Shown here piece after piece: positions 1-8,281 of a DNA stretch of 40,429 nucleotides. The stretch comes from Hyphomicrobiales bacterium. GTDB lineage: Bacteria; Pseudomonadota; Alphaproteobacteria; Rhizobiales; Beijerinckiaceae. The translations under genes and the position numbers were made by a program. The stretch covers positions 1-40,429 of the forward strand of contig JAPLOU010000041.1 in the NCBI GenBank assembly GCA_026400535.1. The letters run 5' to 3'. The notes under the pieces are model-generated. The model had not been told where the DNA came from. It did not search any database and was given only the letters and a program-made list of their open reading frames with translations. Within the stretch, counting starts at the first letter, position 1. Every line of letters begins with the position of its first letter.

Positions 1-287
1 GCATCGTGGTCGCCAACATCTCGCGGGACGTGATCGCGCGCGTCCGTGAATCCTTCCCCCGGGCCCTGATCATCCACATCACCGCCACGGTCGAAGTACT
101 GAGCAAACGGCTGGCAAGCCGCGGCCGGGAAAATGAACCGGAACGGTCGGAGCGCCTGTCCCGGTCCCTGTTGCGCGAGCAGACCGTGGAGGCGGACATC
201 CGGATCGAAAACAACGGCGCGTTGGCGGACGCCGGCGCGCGATTCATTGCGACATTGACGGCGCTCGCCTCACCGGCAGCCCGCTGA
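1..287 (+). CDS. phnN: PhnN, ribose 1,5-bisphosphate phosphokinase (C-terminal part, cut by window start)
   Basis: This is the 3' part of a gene that enters the window already in frame; the reading frame is open from base 3 and stops at 285-287. PhnN phosphorylates ribose 1,5-bisphosphate to PRPP in the C-P lyase phosphonate pathway. The visible residues match the C-terminal half of the guanylate-kinase-like fold: a VVANISRDVIARVRE segment, a hydrophobic strand (ALIIHITA), then the Arg-rich lid RLASRGRENEPERSERLSRS. The P-loop would lie upstream, outside the window. The GTG at 6-8 is an internal codon, not the start. The DUF1045 gene 27 bp downstream is a usual phn-operon partner and supports the call. 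Confidence 0.85.
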   Translation, partial: IVVANISRDVIARVRESFPRALIIHITATVEVLSKRLASRGRENEPERSERLSRSLLREQTVEADIRIENNGALADAGARFIATLTALASPAAR

Positions 288-314
288 CGCCCCCACCTGG
301 CAGGATCAACAGCC

Positions 315-1022
315 ATGTCCGCGCCCCGTTATGCGATATACCTCGCCCCGCCGCCTGATTCCCCACTGTGGCGCTTCGGCTCGCATGTGCTCGGCTACGA
401 TGCAGCCACCGGACAGGACGTTCACGGCTTCGCCTTGCCGGGCGTCGATCCGGAGACGTGGCGCCACTGCTCCGACAGGCCGCGCCTGTATGGCTTTCAC
501 GCGACCCTGAAAGCGCCATTCCGTCTCGCCGACGGCTGCTCGGTCCCGGCTCTCAAGGCGGCGCTGGCGGATTTCGCGGCAGCGACGCCCGCCTTCGATC
601 TGGGCCCTCTGGCGGTCACCTGCCTGAAGCAGGCCAATGGCGGCTTCGTGGCACTCACCCCGGAACAGGCCTCGCCGGACCTCGCACGGCTGGAAGCCGC
701 AACGGTGATGCACTTCGACCCCTTCAGGGCGCCCCTGACAGAGGCCGAGCGGGCTGCGCGCCATCCGGAGCGACTGACAGCCCGTGAACGGGATCATCTG
801 GAGCGCTGGGGTTACCCGCATGTCCTGGACGCCTTCCGGTTTCACATGACGCTGACCAATCTCCTGGCCCATCCTGACAAGGTGGCGGCCCTGCTGAGCG
901 AAAGCCTGGCTGCCGACATTGGCCCGGCGCGCCTCGCTGTCGATGCCCTCGTCCTGTTCGAGCAGGCTGCCCCCGGAGCCCGGTTCCGGATCATCAGCCG
1001 GGCAGAGATGGCCGGCAGCTGA
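315..1022 (+). CDS. DUF1045 phosphonate-metabolism protein, 2H phosphoesterase-like
   Basis: This 235-residue protein matches the DUF1045 / phosphonate-operon protein family found in phn clusters. It carries the two His-x-Thr motifs of the 2H phosphoesterase fold: HATLKAPF near residues 62-69 and HMTLTNLL near 177-184. Known 2H proteins act on cyclic phosphates or 2'-5' bonds, so a role on a phosphoribosyl intermediate of phosphonate breakdown is plausible, but this is inference. The ATG at 315 is preceded by AGGA at 302-305. It lies 27 bp after phnN on the same strand and is probably the last gene of that operon, because the next gene runs convergently. Confidence 0.85.
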   Translation: MSAPRYAIYLAPPPDSPLWRFGSHVLGYDAATGQDVHGFALPGVDPETWRHCSDRPRLYGFHATLKAPFRLADGCSVPALKAALADFAAATPAFDLGPLAVTCLKQANGGFVALTPEQASPDLARLEAATVMHFDPFRAPLTEAERAARHPERLTARERDHLERWGYPHVLDAFRFHMTLTNLLAHPDKVAALLSESLAADIGPARLAVDALVLFEQAAPGARFRIISRAEMAGS

Positions 1023-1063
1023 CCTTCCCGGCCTGGCGCGCGCAGGGCCCGATCCCCGGAAGG
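1023..1063. terminator. Possible stem-loop between convergent genes
   Basis: Directly after the DUF1045 stop codon, CCTTCC (1023-1028) can pair with GGAAGG (1058-1063), enclosing a smaller GGCCTG/CAGGGCC stem. It sits between convergent genes, where a shared terminator would be expected. There is no T-run on either side, so it is not a canonical Rho-independent terminator. Confidence 0.25.
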
Positions 1064-1093
1064 CGCGATGGCGACGCCTACGCGCAACGCCCT

Positions 1094-2830
1094 TCAGAAG
1101 ATCACGGGCTCGGACACCGGCGCGCCGAAATCGGTGCGCAGGAAGTCGAAATCGCAACCGGTATCGGCCTGCCCGATATGCTGCGAGAACATCCAGCCAT
1201 AGCCGCGTTCATAGCGTGGCACGGGTTTCGGGAGGGCCGCGCGGCGCGCTGCCAGTTCAGTGTCGCTGACCTGCATGTTGATCGTCCGGTTCGGGACATC
1301 GATGCTGACCAGGTCGCCGGTCTGTACCAGCGCAAGCGGCCCGCCCACATGGCTTTCCGGCGCCACATGCAGCACGCAGGCGCCATAGGCCGTGCCGCTC
1401 ATGCGCGCGTCGGAGATCCGGACCATGTCCCGGACGCCCTGCCGGATCAGTTTGCGCGGGATAGGCAGCGTGCCCCATTCGGGCATGCCCGGCCCGCCAA
1501 GCGGACCTGCATTGCGCAGCACCAGCACGCTGTCCGGCGTGACCTCGAGGTCATCGCGGTCGATGTTGGCCTTCAGCATCGGATAGTCATCGAAGACGAA
1601 GGCCCTGCCGGTATGGGTCAGCAGATGCGGCGCAGCAGCGGCCGGCTTGATGACGCAGCCATCAGGCGCCAGATTGCCGCGCAGCACCGCGAGCGCGCCC
1701 TCCTTGTAGATCGGGTTGTCGAGCGGGCGGATGACATCGTCATTGTAGACCCGTGCATCCTTGAGTGTCTCGGCCCAACTCAGGCCCGACGCGTTGACCT
1801 GCGACAGGTCGAGCAGCGGCGCCAGCCGCGTGAGCAGGCCAAGCAGCCCGCCGGCATAGTAGAAATCCTCCATCAGATAGGTGCTGCCAGACGGCCGGAT
1901 ATTCGCGATCACCGGCACCTTGCGGCTCGCCGCGTCGAAATCGTCGAGGCCGATGGCATGGCCGGCGCGCCGCGCCATGGCGATGATGTGGATCACGGCA
2001 TTGGTCGAGCAGCCCATGGCCATGGCCAGGGTGATCACATTGCGGTAGGCGGCCTCGGTCTGGATCCTGGCGGGCGTCAGGTCCTCCCAGACCATGTCGA
2101 CGATGCGCCGTCCGCAGGCGGACGCCATGCGGATGTGGCTGGCGTCGGCGGCAAGGATCGAGGAGGCGCCCGGCAGCGTCATCCCCAGCATGTCCGCCAG
2201 CCCGGTCATGGTCGAGGCGGTCCCCATGGTCATGCAGACGCCATAGGACCGCGCGATCCCCATCTCGATATCTGCCACGTCCGCGTCCGTGATCGTGCCG
2301 GCGCGCCGCTCTTCCCAGGTCTTGATCGTGTCCGATCCCGAGCCCAGCACCTTGCCGCGCCAGTTGCCGCGCAGCATCGGCCCGGCCGGCATGTAGAGCG
2401 CCGGAATCCCCGCGCTGGTGGCGCCGAGGAGCAGTCCTGGCGTGGTCTTGTCGCAACCGCCCATCAGCACGACGCCGTCGACCGGATGGGACCGGATCAG
2501 CTCCTCCGTCTCCATCGCGAGGAAATTGCGGTAGAGCATGGTGGTCGGCTTGACCTTGCTTTCCGAAAGCGACATCGCCGGCAGTTCGACCGGAAAGCCT
2601 CCCGCCTGGAACACCCCGCGCTTGACGTCCTCGACCCGGGTCTTGAAGTGCGCGTGACACATGTTGAGGTCGGACCAGGTGTTGATGATCCCGATCACGG
2701 GCTTGCCGCGATAGTCAGCCGCCCCGTAGCCCATCTGGTTCATGCGCGAGCGATGGCCGAATGAGCGGAAGTCCTCGGGCGCGAACCACCGCGCCGAGCG
2801 CAGGTCCGCCGCCTTGCGGGTCTGTGTCAT
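1094..2830 (-). CDS. IlvD/Edd-family sugar-acid dehydratase, L-arabinonate dehydratase-like
   Basis: This 578-residue enzyme belongs to the IlvD/Edd family and looks more like the pentonate (L-arabinonate) dehydratase branch than IlvD, which makes branched-chain amino acids. Three cysteines stand at the places known to hold the [2Fe-2S] cluster in L-arabinonate dehydratase: C58 (NMCHAH), C126 (GGCDKTTPG) and C199 (GVCMTMG). The catalytic serine motif SDARMSGTAYG lies in the C-terminal half. Such enzymes convert an aldonate to its 2-keto-3-deoxy acid in non-phosphorylating pentose breakdown; the exact substrate cannot be read from sequence. The frame is open to 2971, but ATG 2830 has GGAGG seven bases upstream, which favours it over ATG 2836. 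It ends convergent with the phn genes. Confidence 0.85.
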   Translation of the reverse strand: MTQTRKAADLRSARWFAPEDFRSFGHRSRMNQMGYGAADYRGKPVIGIINTWSDLNMCHAHFKTRVEDVKRGVFQAGGFPVELPAMSLSESKVKPTTMLYRNFLAMETEELIRSHPVDGVVLMGGCDKTTPGLLLGATSAGIPALYMPAGPMLRGNWRGKVLGSGSDTIKTWEERRAGTITDADVADIEMGIARSYGVCMTMGTASTMTGLADMLGMTLPGASSILAADASHIRMASACGRRIVDMVWEDLTPARIQTEAAYRNVITLAMAMGCSTNAVIHIIAMARRAGHAIGLDDFDAASRKVPVIANIRPSGSTYLMEDFYYAGGLLGLLTRLAPLLDLSQVNASGLSWAETLKDARVYNDDVIRPLDNPIYKEGALAVLRGNLAPDGCVIKPAAAAPHLLTHTGRAFVFDDYPMLKANIDRDDLEVTPDSVLVLRNAGPLGGPGMPEWGTLPIPRKLIRQGVRDMVRISDARMSGTAYGACVLHVAPESHVGGPLALVQTGDLVSIDVPNRTINMQVSDTELAARRAALPKPVPRYERGYGWMFSQHIGQADTGCDFDFLRTDFGAPVSEPVIF

Positions 2831-2916
2831 GGGCATTCCTCCACCACCGATCGTTGGTCTCGGCAGCCTAACACCGCCTTGCGCGGCCCCGCCAAGAAAA
2901 CTTTGCGGAGACTGGC

Positions 2917-3705
2917 TCAGGCCTTGGCGAGGGCGTCCTTCAGGAGCCGTTCCGCCGCCTCGTTCGCACACAGGACATCGCGTGACTGCAGGGGATCGGC
3001 ATGGCCGTCCAGCGATCCGAAGGTGCCGCCCGCCTCACGCACCAGCGCAATGCCTGCGGCGAAGTCCCAGCTGTTCAGGCCGCGTTCCCAGAAGGCGTCG
3101 AGCCGGCCAGCGGCCACGTAGGCGATGTCGAGCGCAGCAGAGCCCATGCGGCGCACATTCTGGAAGCGCGGCATCACTGCGCCCAGTTCCTGGATGAACA
3201 GCGCGTGTCCCGGCTTGCCGATGTGCGGAATTCCTGTGCCGATCAGCATGCCGGCCGCCTCGCGGCGCCCGGACACACGCAGCCGGCGGTTGTTGACGAA
3301 GGCGCCCTTGCCCTTTTCGGCCACGAACATCTCGTCCTTGATCACGTCATAGACGACACCCGCGACCATCTGGCCGTCGCGTTCGAGGCCGACCGAGACG
3401 GCGAAATGCGGGATGCCGTGCAGGAAGTTCGCGGTGCCGTCGAGCGGATCGATGTGCCAGCGATGGCTCTTGTCGGGGCCTTCGACAACGCCGCTCTCCT
3501 CCATCACGAAGCCGTAGCCCGGGCGGGCCTTGTCGAGCGCCTCGTAGATCGTCTTCTCGGCCTTGCGGTCGGCCTGGCTGACGAAATCGCCCGGTCCCTT
3601 CAGCGAAACCTGCAGGTTCTCGACCTCGCCGAAGTCGCGCTTGAGACTGCGGGAGGCCTTGATGACCGCTTCGGTCATGACGGTCATCAACGGTGAACGG
3701 ATCAT
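2917..3705 (-). CDS. suhB: Inositol-1-monophosphatase family protein (SuhB)
   Basis: This is a 262-residue Mg-dependent, Li-sensitive type phosphatase of the inositol monophosphatase family. Metal-binding motifs are intact: MEESG near 68-72, IDPLDGTANF near 85-94, and a C-terminal SWDFAAG. In bacteria SuhB hydrolyses inositol-1-phosphate and related sugar phosphates and in E. coli also assists rRNA transcription complexes; which role applies here is unknown. The frame is open upstream to a GTG at 3747, but family members begin MIRS, so ATG 3705 is chosen; its ribosome-binding site is weak. It lies 54 bp after the Sel1 gene and 86 bp before the dehydratase gene, all on the minus strand. Confidence 0.9.
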   Translation of the reverse strand: MIRSPLMTVMTEAVIKASRSLKRDFGEVENLQVSLKGPGDFVSQADRKAEKTIYEALDKARPGYGFVMEESGVVEGPDKSHRWHIDPLDGTANFLHGIPHFAVSVGLERDGQMVAGVVYDVIKDEMFVAEKGKGAFVNNRRLRVSGRREAAGMLIGTGIPHIGKPGHALFIQELGAVMPRFQNVRRMGSAALDIAYVAAGRLDAFWERGLNSWDFAAGIALVREAGGTFGSLDGHADPLQSRDVLCANEAAERLLKDALAKA

Positions 3706-3759
3706 GGCAGCGTCTTTCGGTGACAGTGTCGAGGCAAGGCTGGCCACAACGGCGTCAGC

Positions 3760-4824
3760 TCACTTCCTGAAATGTGAGACCGTGCTTTGCGCCGCAACAC
3801 CGGGCCGCGTCAAGGCGCTTGCCGCGGCTGCATCCTCCGCCAGCGCTTGGGCCCGCTCCCGATCCGCCGGTGAGAGCCTGGCCAGTTTCTCATCCAGAAA
3901 CGTGTCATTCAAACCTTGCGCCTTCGCGGCGAGATGCCAGCCGGCGGCCGTCACAGGGGCTCGCGGCAGCCAGCGGCCCTGGATCAGGATACGCGCCAGC
4001 CGGTTCTGGGCAATGGCGTTGCCCCTTGCCGCCGCACGCGCGAAGCCCCGCGCCGCCGCACGCTCATCGCGACCGATGCCGCGGCCCGTGAACTGCAGGA
4101 TGGCGAACTCGACCTCGCCGGCCAGCGAGCCATTGGCAGCCGCCCGCGCCATCATGTCCGCGCCACCCTCCACATCCTGCTCCATGCCCGTGCCCTGCAG
4201 CATCAGCACGGCAAGCGCGTGCTGTGCATCGCCAACCTCCTGCTTTTCGGCAACCCGAAGCAGGGTGATGGCTTTTGCGAGGTTCTCGGTGGTGCCGGAG
4301 GCAAGCAGCGGCAGGGCAAGATTGAATGATGCGAGGCCATGCCCCTTGTCTGCCGCTTGCTGCAGCAGGACCTCAGCCCTCACCGGATCGCGGACGACGC
4401 CGCGGCCATCGAGATGCATCATGCCGAGGGCAAAGATCGCATTGACGTCGCCGCGGCGCGCGGCGAGCTGGTACCATTCCTGAGCCTTCCTGCTGTCCTG
4501 CCGGACGCCGAGACCCTGCTCGAACAGCTCGGCCAGCAAGGTCATGGATGCCGCATTATTCGCATCCGCCTCGATGCGGCGCGTGGCCTGGCGGAAGGCC
4601 TCGACATAATGCCCTGCCTGATAGGCGCCATAGGCCACATCAACCACGACACCGGAAGGCTGGGACGGACCCGCGCCGCGCCGCGGCGCAGTCGGCATCG
4701 GCAGAAAGGGCGTCTGTTCGGCCTGCGGAGCAGCCGGCGGCTGTGATGGTTGCGCCAGGCCGGCGTCCGCAGCGACCAGCGCCGACACCGCCAGGCCGAG
4801 CCATGCGCGCGGCACGCCTCTCAT
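3760..4824 (-). CDS. Exported Sel1-repeat (TPR-like) protein
   Basis: This 354-residue protein begins with a signal peptide (MRGVPRAWLGLAVSALVAADAGLAQ), followed by a Pro/Ala-rich linker to about residue 55. At least four or five Sel1-like repeats then run from about residue 90 to 285. Clear repeat cores are LAELFEQGLGVRQDSRKAQ and LGMMHLDGRGVVRDPVRAE. Sel1 repeats make alpha-solenoid protein-binding surfaces; no catalytic motif is visible. The start codon overlaps the stop of the upstream ThiE-like gene (ATGA, 4821-4824), so the two are probably translationally coupled. A periplasmic scaffold role is inferred. The substrate or partner is unknown. Confidence 0.85.
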   Translation of the reverse strand: MRGVPRAWLGLAVSALVAADAGLAQPSQPPAAPQAEQTPFLPMPTAPRRGAGPSQPSGVVVDVAYGAYQAGHYVEAFRQATRRIEADANNAASMTLLAELFEQGLGVRQDSRKAQEWYQLAARRGDVNAIFALGMMHLDGRGVVRDPVRAEVLLQQAADKGHGLASFNLALPLLASGTTENLAKAITLLRVAEKQEVGDAQHALAVLMLQGTGMEQDVEGGADMMARAAANGSLAGEVEFAILQFTGRGIGRDERAAARGFARAAARGNAIAQNRLARILIQGRWLPRAPVTAAGWHLAAKAQGLNDTFLDEKLARLSPADRERAQALAEDAAAASALTRPGVAAQSTVSHFRK

Positions 4825-5453
4825 GCGGGCTGTTTGCGCTTGGACTGCAGGCTTTGGCGCGCCGTCGCCACAGTCGCCGCCGCCGCGCCAGGATCATCAA
4901 AGCACCATGGCGCGAGCGCCACGAACTCCGCGCGGGTCAGCGCCACCGGCTCCACAACCTCGGCGGACACGGCATAGGCGACGCAAGGTGTTTCAAAGAC
5001 CTCCGCCCACCAGCTCGCACGGTCGAGAAGCGCCGACAGCGTCATCAGCGACCCATCGGCACGCGGCTCGCCGAACATGACGTAATCGGCGCCATTCTCG
5101 CCGGCATCCATCGCATCATGCCGCGAGGCCAGCCCGCCGACGCCAACAATGCGCTCGGTCTTGAGCACCTCGCGCGCCGGCGAGATCAGCAGGGGCGACG
5201 CCACATGCACGCCATCCGCCCCGCCGCGCACCGCGACATGCGGCGCGGTGTTGACCAGAACCGCCACATGCGCCTCCTGCGCGAGCGGCGCGAGGGCTTT
5301 GATCAGGTTGATCTGGTCACGGTCATCCGCCGCCGGAATGTCGAGCAGCAGCGACACGGGCTTCAGTGCCGCAAGGGCGGCCAGAAGCCGTGGCCGGAAT
5401 GCCGCGGCATCGGTGAGCGGAGGGCTGATCAGATAGGTTTCGAAACTCGACAT
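4821..5453 (-). CDS. ThiE/TenI-like thiamine phosphate synthase family protein
   Basis: This 210-residue TIM-barrel protein matches the ThiE/TenI superfamily through GADGVHVASP (about 78-87) and a C-terminal phosphate-binding region GVGGLASRHDAMDAGENGAD (about 104-123) followed by YVMFGEP. ThiE joins HMP-pyrophosphate and thiazole phosphate to give thiamine phosphate. The N-terminal segment where true ThiE proteins carry a basic QLR.K-type motif reads VSLLLDIPAADD here, so pyrimidine binding is in doubt. Many alphaproteobacteria keep such a divergent copy next to suhB and fba. The frame is open to 5546, but MSSFETYLIS at 5453 is the natural start. It overlaps the Sel1 gene by 4 bp. Confidence 0.75.
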   Translation of the reverse strand: MSSFETYLISPPLTDAAAFRPRLLAALAALKPVSLLLDIPAADDRDQINLIKALAPLAQEAHVAVLVNTAPHVAVRGGADGVHVASPLLISPAREVLKTERIVGVGGLASRHDAMDAGENGADYVMFGEPRADGSLMTLSALLDRASWWAEVFETPCVAYAVSAEVVEPVALTRAEFVALAPWCFDDPGAAAATVATARQSLQSKRKQPA

Positions 5454-5463
5454 CGGCTCTGCG

Positions 5464-6657
5464 TCATGGTGTGCCCGACCTATCGCGCGATTTTGCCGCA
5501 AATGTGGTCGCACCCTTGAGATGCGCCACGAAGCGCTCGATGGCAAGCGTGATCAGGCCGCCGCACAGCGCCCAGAACGCGGCGCCGACGCCGGCGATCG
5601 ACAGGCCTGACGCGCCGATGGTCAAGGTTACGACGGCGGCGAAGCGCTGCCGGTCATCCGCCATCGCAGCGCCGAGCGAGCCGGCCAGGGCACCGATCAG
5701 GCCAAGCCCGGCAACAGCGGCGATGAGGGCTCTCGGCATCGCCAGGATGATCGCCAGCACCGGCGCCGTCAGAAGGGCGATCAGGCACCAGATGATCCCG
5801 TACCACAGGCCGGCCAGCCAGCGCTTCGACGGGTCAGGATGAGTGTCAGGTCCCGTGCAGATGGCGGCGGAAATCGCGGCCATGTTGACCATATGCGCCC
5901 CGAAGGGCGCCGTCAGCAGCGACGTCAGCCCGGTCACCGCAAGGGCGGCCCGGGTCGGTGGCGTGTAGCCGGCCTGCCGCAGCACGGCAAAGCCGGGAAG
6001 ATTTTGCGCCGCCATGGTGACAAGATAGAGCGGGACGCCCAGGCCAATGATCACCGACGGCTCGAAGCCGGGCGCAATCCACGTCATGCTCGGTACGAAA
6101 GAGGGCAGTGGCGGCACAGCGGCGAGGCCGGCGGCAAAGGCCGCCACGATGCCGGCCAGCAGCGCCGCGATCACCGCTCCGAACGCGTTGAAGCCACGCA
6201 CCACGAGAAAGACCAGCACGATGAAGCCCACCAGAAAGGGGGACAGGCGCATCTCGTCGAACACGGCCACGACGAAGCGGAAGATCACGCCGGCCAGCAT
6301 CGCCGAGGCGATCGGCATGGGGATCCGCGCCACGAGCGCCCCCAGCGGCCTGATCAGCGCCGTCAGGATGATCAGGATCGCGGCGAAGATGAATGCGCCC
6401 ACCGCCGCATTCATGCCGACGCCTGACGACGCGGCGATCAGCGCCGCCCCCGGCGTCGACCAGGCGCAGATGATCGGCATGCGGTAACGCCAGCTCAGAA
6501 CCATCGCCGCCACACCCTTGGCGACGCACAGGCCGGCAATCCACGACACCGTCTGCTCGGGCGTGGCGCCGAGCGACTGCGCGGCAGCCAGCACGACGGC
6601 AACGGAGGCGGCAAAGCCCACGAAGGCGGCAACAAAAGCGGAGAACAGCTGGGACAA
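5464..6657 (-). CDS. BenE-family benzoate/proton symporter-like transporter
   Basis: This 397-residue, highly hydrophobic inner-membrane protein has about eleven to twelve predicted membrane segments and the BenE family layout. Motifs include WSTPGAALIAAS in the N-terminal half, the PFGAHMVNMAAISAAICTG segment in the middle, and GGLITLAIERF near the C-terminus. The family is named for benzoate uptake in Acinetobacter, but no aromatic-degradation genes lie nearby, so the substrate is open. The start is TTG (6657), with GAAGGA eight bases upstream on the coding strand. It sits 10 bp upstream of the ThiE-like start and 54 bp downstream of the YjbR-like gene. Confidence 0.85.
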   Translation of the reverse strand: MSQLFSAFVAAFVGFAASVAVVLAAAQSLGATPEQTVSWIAGLCVAKGVAAMVLSWRYRMPIICAWSTPGAALIAASSGVGMNAAVGAFIFAAILIILTALIRPLGALVARIPMPIASAMLAGVIFRFVVAVFDEMRLSPFLVGFIVLVFLVVRGFNAFGAVIAALLAGIVAAFAAGLAAVPPLPSFVPSMTWIAPGFEPSVIIGLGVPLYLVTMAAQNLPGFAVLRQAGYTPPTRAALAVTGLTSLLTAPFGAHMVNMAAISAAICTGPDTHPDPSKRWLAGLWYGIIWCLIALLTAPVLAIILAMPRALIAAVAGLGLIGALAGSLGAAMADDRQRFAAVVTLTIGASGLSIAGVGAAFWALCGGLITLAIERFVAHLKGATTFAAKSRDRSGTP

Positions 6658-6711
6658 GCAAAGCGTCCTTCGGGACCGGCCCAGCGTTCTTGGCGACTGG
6701 GCCGCTCAGGG

Positions 6712-7056
6712 TCAAGCTTGCCGGAGCTTGGTCGCCTTCGGCAGCGTCTTCAGGCGCCCACTCTGCCAGGCCAGCAGCAGCGCGGCCGCCAGTTCCTCTT
6801 CGGTGAGCTTGCCGAGCCTGGCCGTCGTCCAGCCCTGCTTGCCCCAGCCGCCGCAGACAGGTGAGAAAGCATCGGGCGCAAGCAGGCACGTGAAAGACTG
6901 CTCATCGGGCGTCAGTTTCAGATTGGCCGTCACGCCATCCGGTGCCAGCGAGGCATAGGTGCGGACCACGCGGAACGCGGTCCGGTCCCTGTGAGGCTCG
7001 ACGGTCGTGCCCTTGAAGCCGAGCGCAAGCCGCTGGAAATCGGCAGCATCCACCAC
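6712..7056 (-). CDS. MmcQ/YjbR-like (DUF419) protein
   Basis: About 114 residues match the MmcQ/YjbR family: FQRLALGF early, then FRVVRTYASL, and the characteristic GGWGKQGWTTARLGKLTEEEL segment followed by a helix ending at WQSGRLK. These are small proteins with a CyaY-like DNA-binding fold and no settled function. The open frame extends to 7275, but that part overlaps fba and is an antisense-type shadow. The likely start is GTG 7056 (or the adjacent GTG 7053), just after the fba stop, with GAGG about eight bases upstream. It is probably co-transcribed with fba. Confidence 0.8.
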   Translation of the reverse strand: MVDAADFQRLALGFKGTTVEPHRDRTAFRVVRTYASLAPDGVTANLKLTPDEQSFTCLLAPDAFSPVCGGWGKQGWTTARLGKLTEEELAAALLLAWQSGRLKTLPKATKLRQA

Positions 7057-7066
7057 CGGGGGTGCC

Positions 7067-8149
7067 TCAGGCGGCCTTCTGCTTGCCGACGACCGGGTCG
7101 AGTTCGCCCTTGGCATAGCGCTTGGCCATCTCGGCCAGCGTGTGGACGTGTCTGATCTTGCTGGCCTGCCCTGCCGTGTTGAACTCCTGCAGGCGCTGCT
7201 TGCAGAGCCTGGACATCGCATCCATCGCGGGCTTGAGATACTTGCGCGGGTCGAACTCGCCGGGGTTCTCGGCAAAGACCTTGCGGATCTGGCCGGTCAT
7301 CGCCATGCGGTTGTCGGTGTCGATGTTGATCTTGCGCACGCCATGCTTGATGCCGCGCTGGATTTCCTCGACTGGCACGCCCCAGGTCGGCTTCATAACG
7401 CCGCCATAGGCGTTGATGATGTCCTGAAGCTCCTGCGGCACGCTGGACGAGCCATGCATCACCAGATGCGTGTTCGGCAGCTTGGCGTGGATCGCCTCGA
7501 TCACATCCATCGCCAGCACCTTGCCGTCCGGTTTGCGCGTGAACTTGTAAGCCCCATGGCTGGTGCCCATGGCGATGGCGAGCGCGTCGACATGGGTCTC
7601 CAGCACAAATTTCAGCGCTTCATCGGGGTTGGTCAGCAACTGGTCATGGCTGAGCTTGCCCTCGGCGCCATGGCCGTCTTCCGCCTCGCCCTCGCCGGTT
7701 TCAAGGCTGCCAAGCACGCCGAGCTCGCCCTCGACCGAGATGCCACCGAGATGAGCCATCTCGACCACCTTGCGGGTCACGCCGACATTGTAATCCCAGT
7801 CGCCAGGCGTCTTGCCGTCGGCCTTGAGCGAGCCGTCCATCATCACCGAGGTGAAGCCGGCCTGGATCGCCGTCATGCAGGTGGCGGGTTCGTTGCCATG
7901 GTCAAGATGCACGCAGACCGGAATGTGCGGATAGATCTCGGTGACGGCGTCCATCATGTGCTTGAGCATGATGTCGTTGGCATAGGAGCGCGCCCCGCGC
8001 GACGCCTGGATGATCACTGGCGCATCGACCTCATTGGCCGCGGCCATGATCGCCAGCGCCTGCTCCATGTTGTTGATGTTGAAGGCCGGAACGCCATAGT
8101 CATGCTCGGCGGCATGATCGAGCAGCTGGCGAAGGGTGATGCGGGCCAT
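7067..8149 (-). CDS. fba: Fructose-bisphosphate aldolase, class II
   Basis: This 360-residue zinc-dependent aldolase interconverts fructose 1,6-bisphosphate with dihydroxyacetone phosphate and glyceraldehyde 3-phosphate, and can also make sedoheptulose bisphosphate. Seen here: [10 protein letters not shown] near 21-30, the metal motif HLDHG at 81-85, [10 protein letters not shown], the VEGELG loop, VMHGSSSVP and the phosphate-binding KINIDTDNR. The length and the C-terminal region ([10 protein letters not shown]...[15 protein letters not shown] end) fit the longer subtype often encoded in cbb/glycolytic clusters of proteobacteria. ATG 8149 is chosen because GGAGG lies five bases upstream; the frame is open to 8191. 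The order with pgk, gap and tkt upstream is a typical alphaproteobacterial cluster. Confidence 0.95.
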   Translation of the reverse strand: MARITLRQLLDHAAEHDYGVPAFNINNMEQALAIMAAANEVDAPVIIQASRGARSYANDIMLKHMMDAVTEIYPHIPVCVHLDHGNEPATCMTAIQAGFTSVMMDGSLKADGKTPGDWDYNVGVTRKVVEMAHLGGISVEGELGVLGSLETGEGEAEDGHGAEGKLSHDQLLTNPDEALKFVLETHVDALAIAMGTSHGAYKFTRKPDGKVLAMDVIEAIHAKLPNTHLVMHGSSSVPQELQDIINAYGGVMKPTWGVPVEEIQRGIKHGVRKINIDTDNRMAMTGQIRKVFAENPGEFDPRKYLKPAMDAMSRLCKQRLQEFNTAGQASKIRHVHTLAEMAKRYAKGELDPVVGKQKAA

Positions 8150-8281
8150 GGAGTCCTCCGGGAGTGACAAATCTCTAAGGATGAGCGGCATATAGCGCGG
8201 ACGGTACGGCCGTGGAAGGCTTTCGGGTGCAGCACTGCAACCTGACCGGTTCAGCCGTCCGGGTCACCCTTGTGATAGGCC

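Noticed and set aside
1178..2764. A 528-codon open frame on the plus strand, antisense to the dehydratase gene
   Set aside because: The product is rich in Arg, His, Ala and Gly with no family motif, and it mirrors a well-supported gene. It is a by-product of high GC content.
5454..5463. Thiamine riboswitch upstream of the ThiE-like gene
   Set aside because: Only 10 bp separate it from the BenE gene, leaving no room for a THI-box leader.
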